A stretch of DNA of 5,053 nucleotides from Candidatus Nitrosopolaris nunavutensis (GCA_002501855.1 DAOM01000193.1:1-5053); one strand, 5' to 3'. Positions 1 through 4,900 are shown, numbered from the stretch's first letter. Numbers and translations are program-made. Notes: a model not told the origin generated them from the letters alone.

Positions 1-248
1 TATTTCTGGATGTCCATAAGGTCCCTTTCACAGAAGAGCATTTAAAGGAGCTTTGTAATGCTCCTGCAGATGAGTTCGGCGTCAGTCATGTAAATTTGTT
101 GTATAATAAGGAGGCAAATGTTTGCTTTTGCATACTGGATGCCCCTGATGTCGCAGCTGTTGAAAATCATCATAACAAAGCTGGAGTAAAATGTGAATGG
201 ATTACGGAAGTAAACCTGGCTAGAGCTGTGCCCTCTGATAAATCTTGA
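1..248 (+). CDS. DUF4242 family protein, N-terminus cut by window edge
   Basis: The frame is open from base 3 to a TGA at 246-248 and gives 81 residues with no start codon in the window. The segments FLDVHKVPFTEEHL near the start, then CFCILDAPDVAAVENHH, then GVKCEWITEV match the pattern I know for DUF4242: a small ferredoxin-like alpha/beta fold with an xFC-x-x-DAP core strand and a following His pair. Family members are usually about 80-95 residues, so probably only a few N-terminal residues are missing. One characterised actinobacterial relative (SCO4226 of Streptomyces coelicolor) is a nickel-binding protein; His and Cys residues are plentiful here, but metal binding is only inferred. It is followed by 268 nt without a convincing gene, so it is probably the last or only gene of its transcript. 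The reverse-strand open frame over the same bases is a shadow. Confidence 0.85.
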   Translation, partial: FLDVHKVPFTEEHLKELCNAPADEFGVSHVNLLYNKEANVCFCILDAPDVAAVENHHNKAGVKCEWITEVNLARAVPSDKS

Positions 249-480
249 ACCTCGTAAGATCAACTCGCTCTGACATCGGAAACGCTAGCCATAACGTTTT
301 CTAGCTGAATAATGCCGACAGGCTACAGACAGACATACGTACTGGCTAACACAGTATTCGTTGCGTTATCAAAGTCAAGACGTAGGCACGCCTGTAAATA
401 TGTAGAATCAATAAAAGTCAACATACGTAGTTAGAAGAAGTAATCGTCTCTAGACATTAAACCCTTCTTCAGAGAATGCA

Positions 481-488
481 ATATATGT
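481..488 (+). promoter_or_regulatory. possible archaeal TATA box
   Basis: An ATATATGT stretch centred near base 484 would place transcription start around 510, about 7 nt before the TTG at 517 or 28 nt before the ATG at 538. There is no convincing BRE, and AT-rich intergenic DNA makes such matches common, so this is weak support for transcription of the following frame. Confidence 0.3.
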
Positions 489-516
489 ATCTCCATATCA
501 TAAAATGTGATCTTTT

Positions 517-840
517 TTGGCGAATAACAGCTTTCCGATGAGGGAATGGCATGTAGAACACATGGAAAAGACAATTGTAAAGTTTGTATCAGGATTATCA
601 GAGAACGCATCTAGCTGGCAACGAAGACAACATAAGCGATACGGGACAATAACACATTGTTGCAGACAAATAAACTATGATGTGAAGCATGGCGTAACGA
701 ATGAAGAAGTTCTCTCATTTTTACAAGAAATTCGACTTGACTCGTCATATTCCAGTACCCAAAATAATGTAGGCTCTATTGGAAGATTAGATGAACTCGA
801 GAAACACTATATACCAGTCAACGAAAATGTTACCTTTTAG
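517..840 (+). CDS. hypothetical protein, 107 residues (TTG start) or shorter
   Basis: I do not recognise this protein. The longest reading starts at a TTG (517); ATGs at 538 (residue 8) and 562 (residue 16) are equally possible, and no ribosome binding site decides between them. From residue 16 the sequence reads as a soluble, mostly helical, charged protein: a basic patch WQRRQHKRYG (34-43), a Cys pair (48-49), then a predicted amphipathic helix around TNEEVLSFLQEIR (61-73) and a polar tail rich in Ser and Asn. There is no signal peptide, membrane segment or metal motif. At roughly 37% GC a 107-codon open frame is unlikely by chance, and the mix of charged residues supports coding, but flanking gaps on both sides and the absence of a known family leave room for an orphan or decaying gene. 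Confidence 0.5.
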   Translation: MANNSFPMREWHVEHMEKTIVKFVSGLSENASSWQRRQHKRYGTITHCCRQINYDVKHGVTNEEVLSFLQEIRLDSSYSSTQNNVGSIGRLDELEKHYIPVNENVTF

Positions 841-1424
841 ATCAGACAACGCCACACATTTATTTGCGTCTGACTCCAGTCCTATTGGGGATGTAAATTA
901 CGGTCAATTATTAAGCAAAATCTTCGCGGTATAATATTTAGATAATGCTATGGCGACCTTCAATTAAGGATAGTACTGTTAGCAGATACGACCGAAAGCT
1001 AATTTCCATGTGACATCATAAGTAGGTTAGGTATATTACAATCTTTCATTGACATATTAATAGGAGCTATTTGGTCTGTTTTGTTCTGTGTCTGCAATAC
1101 ACATATCCATTTCCCTTTTGTCCTAAAACATCCATGCCCTATCCCTATACTATCAATTAGCCCGACTAGCCGCTCCTACTTCTATATTTCACTTACCATA
1201 TAGAGAGTCAAATCAATTGATTATGAGAAGCCCAATCTAGTACTATTGTGTCAATTTCTATTATATGATGCTATTTTGTTGTTTTATCGATTCTGACCAT
1301 CTCAATGAACAAGTAAGCAATATACCTTAGAGAATCTATCTGGTCCAATTGGAAGTAATGAAATCACAGATCCACTACTCAACGATAAACAGATAAAACA
1401 TGGGCTGTAACAATGTAAATAACA
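841..1424. other. 584-nt intergenic region with no supportable gene
   Basis: I find no start-to-stop frame with protein character here, no tRNA and no repeat. Two opposed stretches stay open without a usable start codon: a hydrophobic one on the plus strand ending at the TAG near 1201-1203, and a minus-strand one over about 1010-1175. A third, about 33 codons on the plus strand, ends at the TAA at 1408-1410 and also lacks a start. They could be remnants of old genes or chance. Two tandem ATGs at 1265-1270 open a frame of only about 20 codons. The region could hold an untranslated RNA, but I see no structural signature. Confidence 0.6.
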
Positions 1425-1589
1425 ATGAATATTGAATCCGATTTACTTCTCAGATGTATAAAGTGTGAACATCAAAAGATTGATCACGATAGGACTGCCA
1501 CGAGTGACAAGATGAAATGTTTAATTTATAAATGTCAATGTAAGGCCTTTGTTCCTGATAGAAAGTACTATAGATCAACTAAAAAGTAA
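1425..1589 (+). CDS. small zinc-ribbon-like protein, 54 residues (possibly truncated)
   Basis: An ATG at 1425 opens 54 codons ending in TAA (1587-1589). The visible feature is a cysteine pattern: CIKC at residues 11-14, then C32, then KCQCK with C37 and C39, followed by AFVPD and a basic tail RKYYRSTKK. CxxC followed by a second cysteine cluster and an aromatic-rich strand is typical of zinc ribbons, including the N-terminal ribbons of many transposases and transcription-related proteins; the second knuckle is CxC rather than CxxC, which is unusual and may mean it is damaged. There is no signal peptide. No clear TATA box precedes it; an ATAAAAC near 1392-1398 is a weak candidate. The same frame continues past the stop (next entry), so this may be a genuine mini-protein or the surviving N-terminus of a broken gene. 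Confidence 0.5.
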   Translation: MNIESDLLLRCIKCEHQKIDHDRTATSDKMKCLIYKCQCKAFVPDRKYYRSTKK

Positions 1590-1865
1590 TTCAAAAATTC
1601 ATGTGCAAAGAACAAGATAAAAGAAATCAGCAGCTTAACCAATTCGGTAGCTGTAACAGATATTATCCCTATTTTCATTCATAAAATTAGAATCGTGCAC
1701 CATGCGTTTACACGTCTTCCTGATGACAAGATCACGTAGCCAGAAGTCTAGATCGATAACTATGTTGCGGAACTATTTGAAGATCATGCACATCTACTGA
1801 AAACCCATTTTGTTCCAATTCTACTATTAAGGCAAGAACACAATATCGTCGCACTTTATTGCTAA
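1590..1865 (+). pseudogene. possible decayed continuation of the 1425 frame, interrupted by stops
   Basis: After the TAA at 1587-1589 the same frame runs open for 49 codons to a TAG (1737-1739), has a second TAG at 1749-1751, then runs open for 37 codons to a TAA at 1863-1865. The interrupted translation looks protein-like: IIPIFIHKIRIVHHAFTRLP before the TAGs and YVAELFEDHAHLLKTHF after them, which resemble amphipathic helices. Counting from 1425, about 146 codons contain only three internal stops, where roughly ten would be expected at this base composition. I infer a gene inactivated by point mutations whose N-terminal zinc ribbon remains readable. I do not recognise the family. Chance is a real alternative, because one of six frames can look this open in AT-rich DNA. 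Confidence 0.3.
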
Positions 1866-1898
1866 TAGTCGCTAAAATGTTTGGTATTGAATGCAACT

Positions 1899-1907
1899 GA
1901 TATATTA
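1899..1907 (+). promoter_or_regulatory. TATA box for the 1929 gene
   Basis: GATATATTA is centred at about 1903, 26 nt before the A of the ATG at 1929. This is the normal archaeal TATA-to-start distance, so the transcript would begin at or next to the start codon (leaderless). It supports the ATG at 1929 over the in-frame TTG at 1881, which lies upstream of this box. Confidence 0.55.
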
Positions 1908-1928
1908 GATTGCAGCGCTGACTTTAGT

Positions 1929-2204
1929 ATGGCATTACCTAAGACATGTTCATTTAGAGATAAAGACGTTGATTGTCCATTGCCTCCGTCATATATTGTC
2001 TCAATAGGAGATAATAGTGAAGAGTTCATGATTGCTGTGGTCTGCCAAGATCACAGAGACCAAATGGAAAAGCGGTTAAAGGCTATGCAATCAGCAAGAA
2101 AAATTCCACAAGGTAAGGCAAAATTCCAGGACATAAAACTGGTTGTTACAGATTGTATCCGTGAAATCGGCGATAACTCTTGCACTCCACCTAAATCGAC
2201 GTAG
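1929..2204 (+). CDS. conserved-looking small Cys/His protein, 91 residues
   Basis: Starting at the ATG (MALPKTCSFRDKDVDC) the protein has 91 residues. Cysteines at 7 and 16, then VVCQDH with C39 and H42, could form a Cx8C...CxxH metal site; this is my reading of the spacing, not a known assignment. The middle PPSYIVSI and EEFMIAVVC look like two beta strands and EKRLKAMQSARKIPQGKAKFQ a helix and loop; the tail TDCIREIGDNSC adds C76 and C85. I recall similar short proteins of unknown function opening MALPK.C.F in soil ammonia-oxidising archaea, but cannot name a family. An in-frame TTG at 1881 would add 16 residues; the ATG is preferred because of the TATA-like box 26 nt upstream. There is no signal peptide or membrane segment. 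It is convergent with the gene at 2425-2607. The overlapping plus-strand frame at 2143-2325 is regarded as a shadow. Confidence 0.7.
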   Translation: MALPKTCSFRDKDVDCPLPPSYIVSIGDNSEEFMIAVVCQDHRDQMEKRLKAMQSARKIPQGKAKFQDIKLVVTDCIREIGDNSCTPPKST

Positions 2205-2340
2205 GTATTGTCGCCGAGAGTTTATCCTGCTGATTGATCAAATAGATACAGAAAATCGTGTTGCAAACGCCGTCATAATAAAGATGATAATAAATTGTGA
2301 TATTGCCTCATGGCAAATACTTTAACATAGCGTCTCATAA

Positions 2341-2357
2341 GTCTCTGAATCGGAGAC
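2341..2357. repeat. short hairpin between convergent genes
   Basis: GTCTC and GAGAC face each other; with a T-G wobble and a G-C pair the stem is 7 bp with an AAT triloop. It lies 137 nt after the stop of the 1929 gene and 68 nt beyond the stop of the minus-strand gene. No T-run follows on the plus strand, so it is not a classical terminator. An extra GTCTC at 2332-2336 could compete for the same partner. The role is unknown. Confidence 0.4.
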
Positions 2358-2370
2358 AAACGGCGGTTTC

Positions 2371-2415
2371 GGAGATTAGGAGCAAACGAGAGAGATTGAA
2401 ACGAAAAAATGAGGG
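2371..2415 (-). terminator. T-rich terminator of the 2425-2607 gene
   Basis: The plus strand is strongly purine-rich here, so the minus-strand transcript would cross a pyrimidine tract starting with a T6 run (2409-2404) 16 nt after its stop codon. Archaeal RNA polymerase terminates at T-runs without needing a hairpin, so this is a likely 3' end. The same 16-nt spacing is seen for the frame ending at 4901. Confidence 0.5.
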
Positions 2416-2424
2416 TGGGTATTC

Positions 2425-2607
2425 TCAGGATTGAATATAGTGGCACGTTTGGCAGGTATTGTATGTTTCTCCGTCTACATGACTAAAGTGTGTGTTACAT
2501 GACAGACAAGTATGATGCATGTCATCGATTCCGTCACTGGCAACAAACCTAAAGCTTTCCAGATGTTGATTCTTACATTTGATACATCGGCAACCGCATA
2601 AAGCCAT
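2425..2607 (-). CDS. small cysteine-rich zinc-ribbon-like protein, 60 residues
   Basis: The ATG (complement of 2605-2607) gives a 60-residue protein with eight cysteines: CGCRCIKC (C4, C6, C8, C11), CLSC (C34, C37) and CQTC (C52, C55), plus His residues at 15, 31, 32, 40, 43 and 56. Three CxxC knuckles and conserved-looking glycine and aromatic residues between the last two (FSHVDGETY) make zinc binding very likely: the pair at 34/37 and 52/55 has ribbon-like spacing, and the N-terminal knuckle could form a second site. Zinc mini-proteins of this kind are common in archaea; most have unknown function, with nucleic-acid or protein binding the usual guess. No signal peptide. It has its own TATA-like box just upstream and a T-run 16 nt after the stop, so it appears to be a monocistronic unit, divergent from the redoxin gene at 2725. 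Confidence 0.7.
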   Translation of the reverse strand: MALCGCRCIKCKNQHLESFRFVASDGIDDMHHTCLSCNTHFSHVDGETYNTCQTCHYIQS

Positions 2608-2635
2608 ACTAATTTTTAGTCGTTAGACATTGCCT

Positions 2636-2645
2636 AATATAAAAT
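2636..2645 (-). promoter_or_regulatory. TATA box of the small zinc-ribbon gene
   Basis: On the minus strand this reads ATTTTATATT, a good archaeal TATA-box match, centred 33 nt before the ATG ending at 2607. Transcription would start about 7 nt before the start codon, giving a nearly leaderless message. It lies in the 117-nt gap shared with the divergent redoxin gene. Confidence 0.55.
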
Positions 2646-2724
2646 ATGATTGATACGACCGCATTGGCCTGCAAATATCCGATTTAGTATTTACTATTGG
2701 TTTAAATTAGATTTTCCTGAAATT

Positions 2725-3399
2725 ATGTCTATATTGCATATACCTGCACGAATAGGAGAAAAAGCTCCTAATCTGGCTGTTGCCGAATGGATACAAGGAA
2801 GATCTACCAATCTCGACAAAGAAATGGGATATGTGGTCCTTGTTGAAGTATTCCAAGTTAATTGTCCAGGCTGTTTCACAAATGGCATTCCGCAAGCAAT
2901 TGACCTGCATATTAAATATTATCATGACGGTCTAAGGGTATTAGGAGTGGCCACGGCTTTCGAAGACTTTGACAAGAATACATTAGATAACCTCAAGCTT
3001 CTGCTAACTTCCGGTGAAGTAATTGGAGAAACAAGGAAGGTTTTAGCAGAGCATGGGCGCTTGCGACCAGGGAATAAGCTAAGTTACAAAATTCCATTCC
3101 CGATAGGAATGGACACGTTGTTGAAGTTTGGCCCATTGACTCATAACAAGGTCATGGATTTCATTGAAGCTAATTTTCCAGATTTCAGATCCTATATCGA
3201 GAAGGAAAGGGAGTCAATGTACGAGCAGGTAAAACAGTATCTAAAGCTAAAACAATTTTCAGCAAGGACTTTTGAGGAGTATGGCCTACGTGGGACACCG
3301 TCAGCTATCCTAATTGATAAGAAAGGCGTATTGCGACAGACCACTTTTGGTCCAAATGGCTTTCTTGAAGGCGCAGTTAAGCAATTGTTAAACGAGTGA
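2725..3399 (+). CDS. thioredoxin-fold redoxin (AhpC/TSA or TlpA-like) with CPGC active site
   Basis: From the ATG at 2725 the protein has 224 residues. Residues 8-22 (ARIGEKAPNLAVAEW) are the typical N-terminal strand of redoxins. The first core strand LVEVFQ leads into NCPGC (C47, C50), the redox-active CxxC at the start of a helix; GVATAFEDFD (74-83) is the next strand; GTPSAILID (190-198) carries the cis-proline (P192) that faces the active site, and KKGVLRQ follows as the last strand. All key elements of a thiol-disulfide oxidoreductase are present. About 140 residues separate CPGC and cis-Pro, more than in a minimal thioredoxin, with a largely helical charged insert around 140-185. There is no signal peptide, so it probably acts in the cytosol on disulfides or peroxides; the substrate is unknown. 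An in-frame TTG at 2650 would add 25 unlikely residues. Candidate promoter elements (a TATTTACTA near 2687 and TTTAAATT at 2701) are poorly spaced. Confidence 0.88.
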   Translation: MSILHIPARIGEKAPNLAVAEWIQGRSTNLDKEMGYVVLVEVFQVNCPGCFTNGIPQAIDLHIKYYHDGLRVLGVATAFEDFDKNTLDNLKLLLTSGEVIGETRKVLAEHGRLRPGNKLSYKIPFPIGMDTLLKFGPLTHNKVMDFIEANFPDFRSYIEKERESMYEQVKQYLKLKQFSARTFEEYGLRGTPSAILIDKKGVLRQTTFGPNGFLEGAVKQLLNE

Positions 3400-3527
3400 T
3401 TGATAGCATAAGACCATACACGTTTACAAGTTAGGCCGATTATTCCCCTACGACCATCCCTCTTTGTTAGTATCTCTAGCGCTTTTAGCGATCCATGATT
3501 TTCCTTTCCTAGAAAATTCGTCATGGT

Positions 3528-3558
3528 TTGTCAGAATTTGTGTGAAAGATTCTGACAA
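3528..3558. repeat. 10-bp perfect inverted repeat, 11-nt loop
   Basis: TTGTCAGAAT (3528-3537) is exactly complementary to ATTCTGACAA (3549-3558). One further wobble and one A-T pair can extend the stem, leaving a 7-nt loop. It starts 129 nt after the redoxin stop. It may stabilise or end the 3' UTR of that transcript, or act as a bidirectional barrier between converging genes; no T-run follows on the plus strand. Confidence 0.6.
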
Positions 3559-3594
3559 TCGTTGGTAAGGATAGATATGCTGCAGCTGACAGCA

Positions 3595-3624
3595 AGTATA
3601 CTTCTATTACGACGAGAGTATACT
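3595..3624. repeat. two copies of the palindrome AGTATACT, 22 bp apart
   Basis: AGTATACT occurs at 3595-3602 and again at 3617-3624. Each copy is its own reverse complement, and the start-to-start distance of 22 bp is two helical turns, so both would face the same side of the DNA. The arrangement could be a paired protein-binding site or an 8-bp hairpin with a 14-nt loop. No start codon is nearby, which argues against a simple operator. Confidence 0.4.
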
Positions 3625-3718
3625 AGTCATCATAATTAAATATGATATTCTTCCAGAAATCGAAGGCTAAATCAGTTTGATGCAGGCTATTGAATAGGCT
3701 ATCTTCGTAATCAAATAC

Positions 3719-3735
3719 AAAAAAGGAAGAAAGAA
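3719..3735 (-). terminator. possible pyrimidine-tract terminator of the secreted-protein gene
   Basis: On the minus strand this is a run of T and C (TTCTTTCTTCCTTTTTT) ending in T6, about 84-100 nt beyond the stop of the gene at 3819-4238. Archaeal transcripts often end in such tracts. A weak hairpin ATTAG/CTAAT (3804-3816) lies nearer the stop but lacks a T-run. Confidence 0.35.
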
Positions 3736-3818
3736 TAAGTCACAGTCTTCGTTATTGATATCCCAAAATTTCAGGTCAGCTTTGGTGGATTGTTGTTATA
3801 AACATTAGATACTAATAA

Positions 3819-4238
3819 TCATTTTTTATGATGATGGATGGTAGATGCCGGTGTTGGTAGTATTAATGTGCCTGTTCCTGTTCCCCCGCTGTTACTTGCG
3901 CTGTTGCTATGTTTATGATGGTGGATGCTAGATGTCGGACTACTGCCTGTTCCACTCGCACCACTATTGCTTGTGCTACCACTTCCACCTAAGGCTTGAG
4001 AATAACAATTGTCTACTTTGTTTATAGATGGCGGGTCCTGATGTGTTTTGGATATACAATTATAGAAGTTGTTTATTTCTTTATCAAGGTTAGAATTACC
4101 AGTATTTACTTGTTCTTGTACTACTGACCCTCCCCCTTTACTTAAAGCCATGGCTGGGGTAGTGAGGGCTGTACTAGTTGTTAAGAGAGATAATGTGACG
4201 GCAGCAGATATGAATAACAGTGCTCTATTTGAATACAT
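3819..4238 (-). CDS. secreted small protein with Ser/Gly linkers and two His-rich motifs
   Basis: From the ATG (complement of 4236-4238) the protein has 139 residues. Residues 1-31 form a classical signal peptide: basic start (MYSNR), hydrophobic core ALLFISAAVTLSLL, and an AMA cleavage site before LSKGGG. The mature protein has a short conserved-looking domain (about 40-82) with two cysteines, C61 and C78, in FYNCISKTHQDPP and VDNCYSQ, which could form a disulfide outside the cell. It continues as a Gly/Ser/Thr-rich flexible region with two similar segments, PTSSIHHHKH (101-110) and PASTIHHHKK (130-139); the second is the C-terminus. The His clusters suggest copper, nickel or zinc binding at the cell surface, which is inference. 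A GTG at 4254-4256 would add six residues; the TATA-like box at 4263-4270 would start transcription beyond it, favouring the ATG. I recall similar secreted proteins in ammonia-oxidising archaea but know no function. Confidence 0.8.
   Translation of the reverse strand: MYSNRALLFISAAVTLSLLTTSTALTTPAMALSKGGGSVVQEQVNTGNSNLDKEINNFYNCISKTHQDPPSINKVDNCYSQALGGSGSTSNSGASGTGSSPTSSIHHHKHSNSASNSGGTGTGTLILPTPASTIHHHKK
3826..3938 (-). repeat. imperfect direct repeat of 26 bp inside the secreted-protein gene
   Basis: Bases 3826-3851 and 3913-3938 are the same apart from three substitutions. The copies are 87 bp apart, which is 29 codons in frame, and encode the two P-x-S-x-I-HHHK segments of the protein. 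This indicates an in-frame duplication of a linker-plus-His unit. Confidence 0.75.
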
Positions 4239-4262
4239 TGTTATGCTGATAACCACCCTCTT

Positions 4263-4270
4263 GCTTATAG
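4263..4270 (-). promoter_or_regulatory. possible TATA box of the secreted-protein gene
   Basis: CTATAAGC on the minus strand is centred about 28 nt before the ATG ending at 4238, so transcription would begin 2-3 nt before the start codon. A purine-rich GAGGG at about 4256-4260 is too far from the ATG and lies upstream of the predicted transcription start, so it is not a ribosome binding site for it. Confidence 0.4.
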
Positions 4271-4388
4271 GATTTGAGAATGCAACTTCGGGTTTCTAAA
4301 TACTGAATAATTATCTGGTTATTATGTCGAGAATAATTAATTATCTTAATGCTCTTGTCTTTGCTTTATAGTAGCAACAATAACGGAC

Positions 4389-4397
4389 TTTATTATA
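4389..4397 (+). promoter_or_regulatory. possible TATA box for an untranslated RNA
   Basis: TTTATTATA centred at about 4393 predicts a transcription start near 4419-4420, four to five nt before the first hairpin at 4424. A second TATA-like CTTTATAG lies at 4364-4371. No protein frame begins downstream. This is a positional argument only. Confidence 0.35.
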
Positions 4398-4419
4398 GAT
4401 GGGCTCTACTATGTTTTGT

Positions 4420-4464
4420 GCGTGACCACAGATAGTTTGTGGTCTGCCTCCCTGGAGACAGACC
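4420..4464 (+). ncRNA. candidate structured RNA: two overlapping, mutually exclusive hairpins
   Basis: GACCACA (4424-4430) pairs perfectly with TGTGGTC (4438-4444) around a 7-nt loop. GGTCTG (4441-4446) pairs with CAGACC (4459-4464), and after one C-A mismatch three more pairs (4448-4450 with 4455-4457) close a 4-nt loop. The bases GGTC at 4441-4444 belong to both stems, so only one can form fully at a time, as in switches and attenuators. The segment is more GC-rich than its surroundings, which in an AT-rich archaeon is typical of functional RNA. T-runs at 4644-4648, 4655-4659 and 4669-4673 could end a plus-strand transcript. The strand is uncertain: on the minus strand the element lies about 190 nt upstream of the secreted-protein gene. 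I recognise no known RNA family. Confidence 0.35.
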
Positions 4465-4734
4465 GATAACCTGACAACCACCAATTCAAATTCCTTGGCT
4501 AGAAATACTTCGAAATCCTATAGCTGAGTTCTTATACCATGAATGTTTCTGTATTGAATTCGTCCCGTATGACGAAATGCCAATTACCATCTGATACAGT
4601 GACCTAAAGTTTCATCCCAACGATAATCATACAGTAGAAAAAATTTTTAGGCTATTTTTGATGCAAGATTTTTAAAAACTAATCTTCCTTATGAGCGCGA
4701 GAGTTGAGCCTTTTCGATCGAATCTTAACAAAAG

Positions 4735-4772
4735 TAAACGAGACAAGTATAATCAACGAAGAATCTCGTTTA
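4735..4772. repeat. 9-bp inverted repeat with 20-nt spacer
   Basis: TAAACGAGA (4735-4743) is the exact complement of TCTCGTTTA (4764-4772). It lies within the 30-codon basic frame 4691-4783. It could be an RNA stem or a binding site; nothing nearby assigns a role. Confidence 0.4.
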
Positions 4773-4880
4773 AATTGACTTAAAAATGACGATTATTTGA
4801 CTTATTGAGCGTGAAATAGTAACAACAACAAGAAGCATGCAGCTGTAGACTACAGTGACTTTGTGATGCGGAATCGAATG

Positions 4881-4885
4881 AAAAA
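4881..4885 (-). terminator. possible T-run terminator after the 4901 frame
   Basis: On the minus strand T5 begins 16 nt after the TAG at 4901-4903, and AAAAG next to the stop could pair with CTTTT around a 9-nt loop. The spacing equals that of the T6 run after the gene at 2425, giving mild support to the idea that a minus-strand gene ends here. Confidence 0.35.
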
Positions 4886-4900
4886 GCCTTTGCCACTTTT

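Larger units (their letters stand above)
3400..3818. other. 419-nt convergent intergenic region with hairpins, no gene
   Basis: The redoxin gene (+) and the secreted-protein gene (-) converge on this gap. No frame in it has a start and protein character; the minus-strand frame 3192-3524 mostly mirrors the redoxin gene. Its content is structural: a small ATTTTC/GAAAAT hairpin (3498-3517), a strong 10-bp hairpin (3528-3558), two copies of an 8-bp palindrome (3595-3624), and a pyrimidine tract on the minus strand (3719-3735). Confidence 0.65.
4239..4900. other. 662-nt region without a supportable protein gene
   Basis: The longest ATG-started frames I find are about 22 codons (from about 4541) and 30 codons (4691-4783, very basic, MSARVEPFRSNLNKSKRDKY...). 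Neither has a convincing promoter or family. The region does hold the overlapping hairpins at 4424-4464 behind a TATA-like box, a series of A- and T-tracts at 4638-4678, and a 9-bp inverted repeat at 4735-4772, so a non-coding RNA is the best candidate content. Confidence 0.55.

Noticed and set aside
333..429. ACATACGTA occurring twice, 88 bp apart
   Set aside because: A 9-bp repeat with no flanking similarity is expected by chance in a window of this size.
312..434. A 40-codon ATG-started frame (MPTGYRQTYVLANT...)
   Set aside because: No TATA-like box at the right distance, no recognisable motif, and frames of this length arise by chance at this GC content. It cannot be excluded as a micro-protein.
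1005..1203. Hydrophobic plus-strand frame of about 66 open codons, resembling a membrane segment
   Set aside because: It has no usable start codon in its first part and the T/C-rich composition alone makes it hydrophobic; the opposite strand is also open there, so openness is not informative.
1601..1684. A 27-codon ATG frame just after the 54-codon zinc-ribbon frame
   Set aside because: Too short, in a different frame from the possible pseudogene, and without promoter or motif.
2143..2325. A 60-codon plus-strand frame overlapping the end of the 1929 gene
   Set aside because: It has a TTG start inside another gene, no promoter and no protein-family character; a frameshifted extension of the 1929 gene was considered but nothing in the sequence supports it.
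2394..2402. GATTGAAAC, like the 3' end of many CRISPR repeats
   Set aside because: Only one copy exists in the window and no spacer-repeat periodicity surrounds it; it lies in a purine-rich tract explained by the terminator of the minus-strand gene.
3192..3524. A 110-codon minus-strand frame
   Set aside because: It is mostly antisense to the well-supported redoxin gene and its translation has no family features; it is a mirror of that gene's codon structure.
3618..3634. ATGATGA on the minus strand, like the C box of a C/D guide RNA
   Set aside because: No CTGA D box follows on that strand at the needed distance, and no second C'/D' pair is visible.
4465..4500. A CAATTCAAATTCC stretch resembling a tRNA T-arm
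   Set aside because: The flanking bases do not form the T-stem properly and no acceptor, D or anticodon stem can be built at the correct distances.
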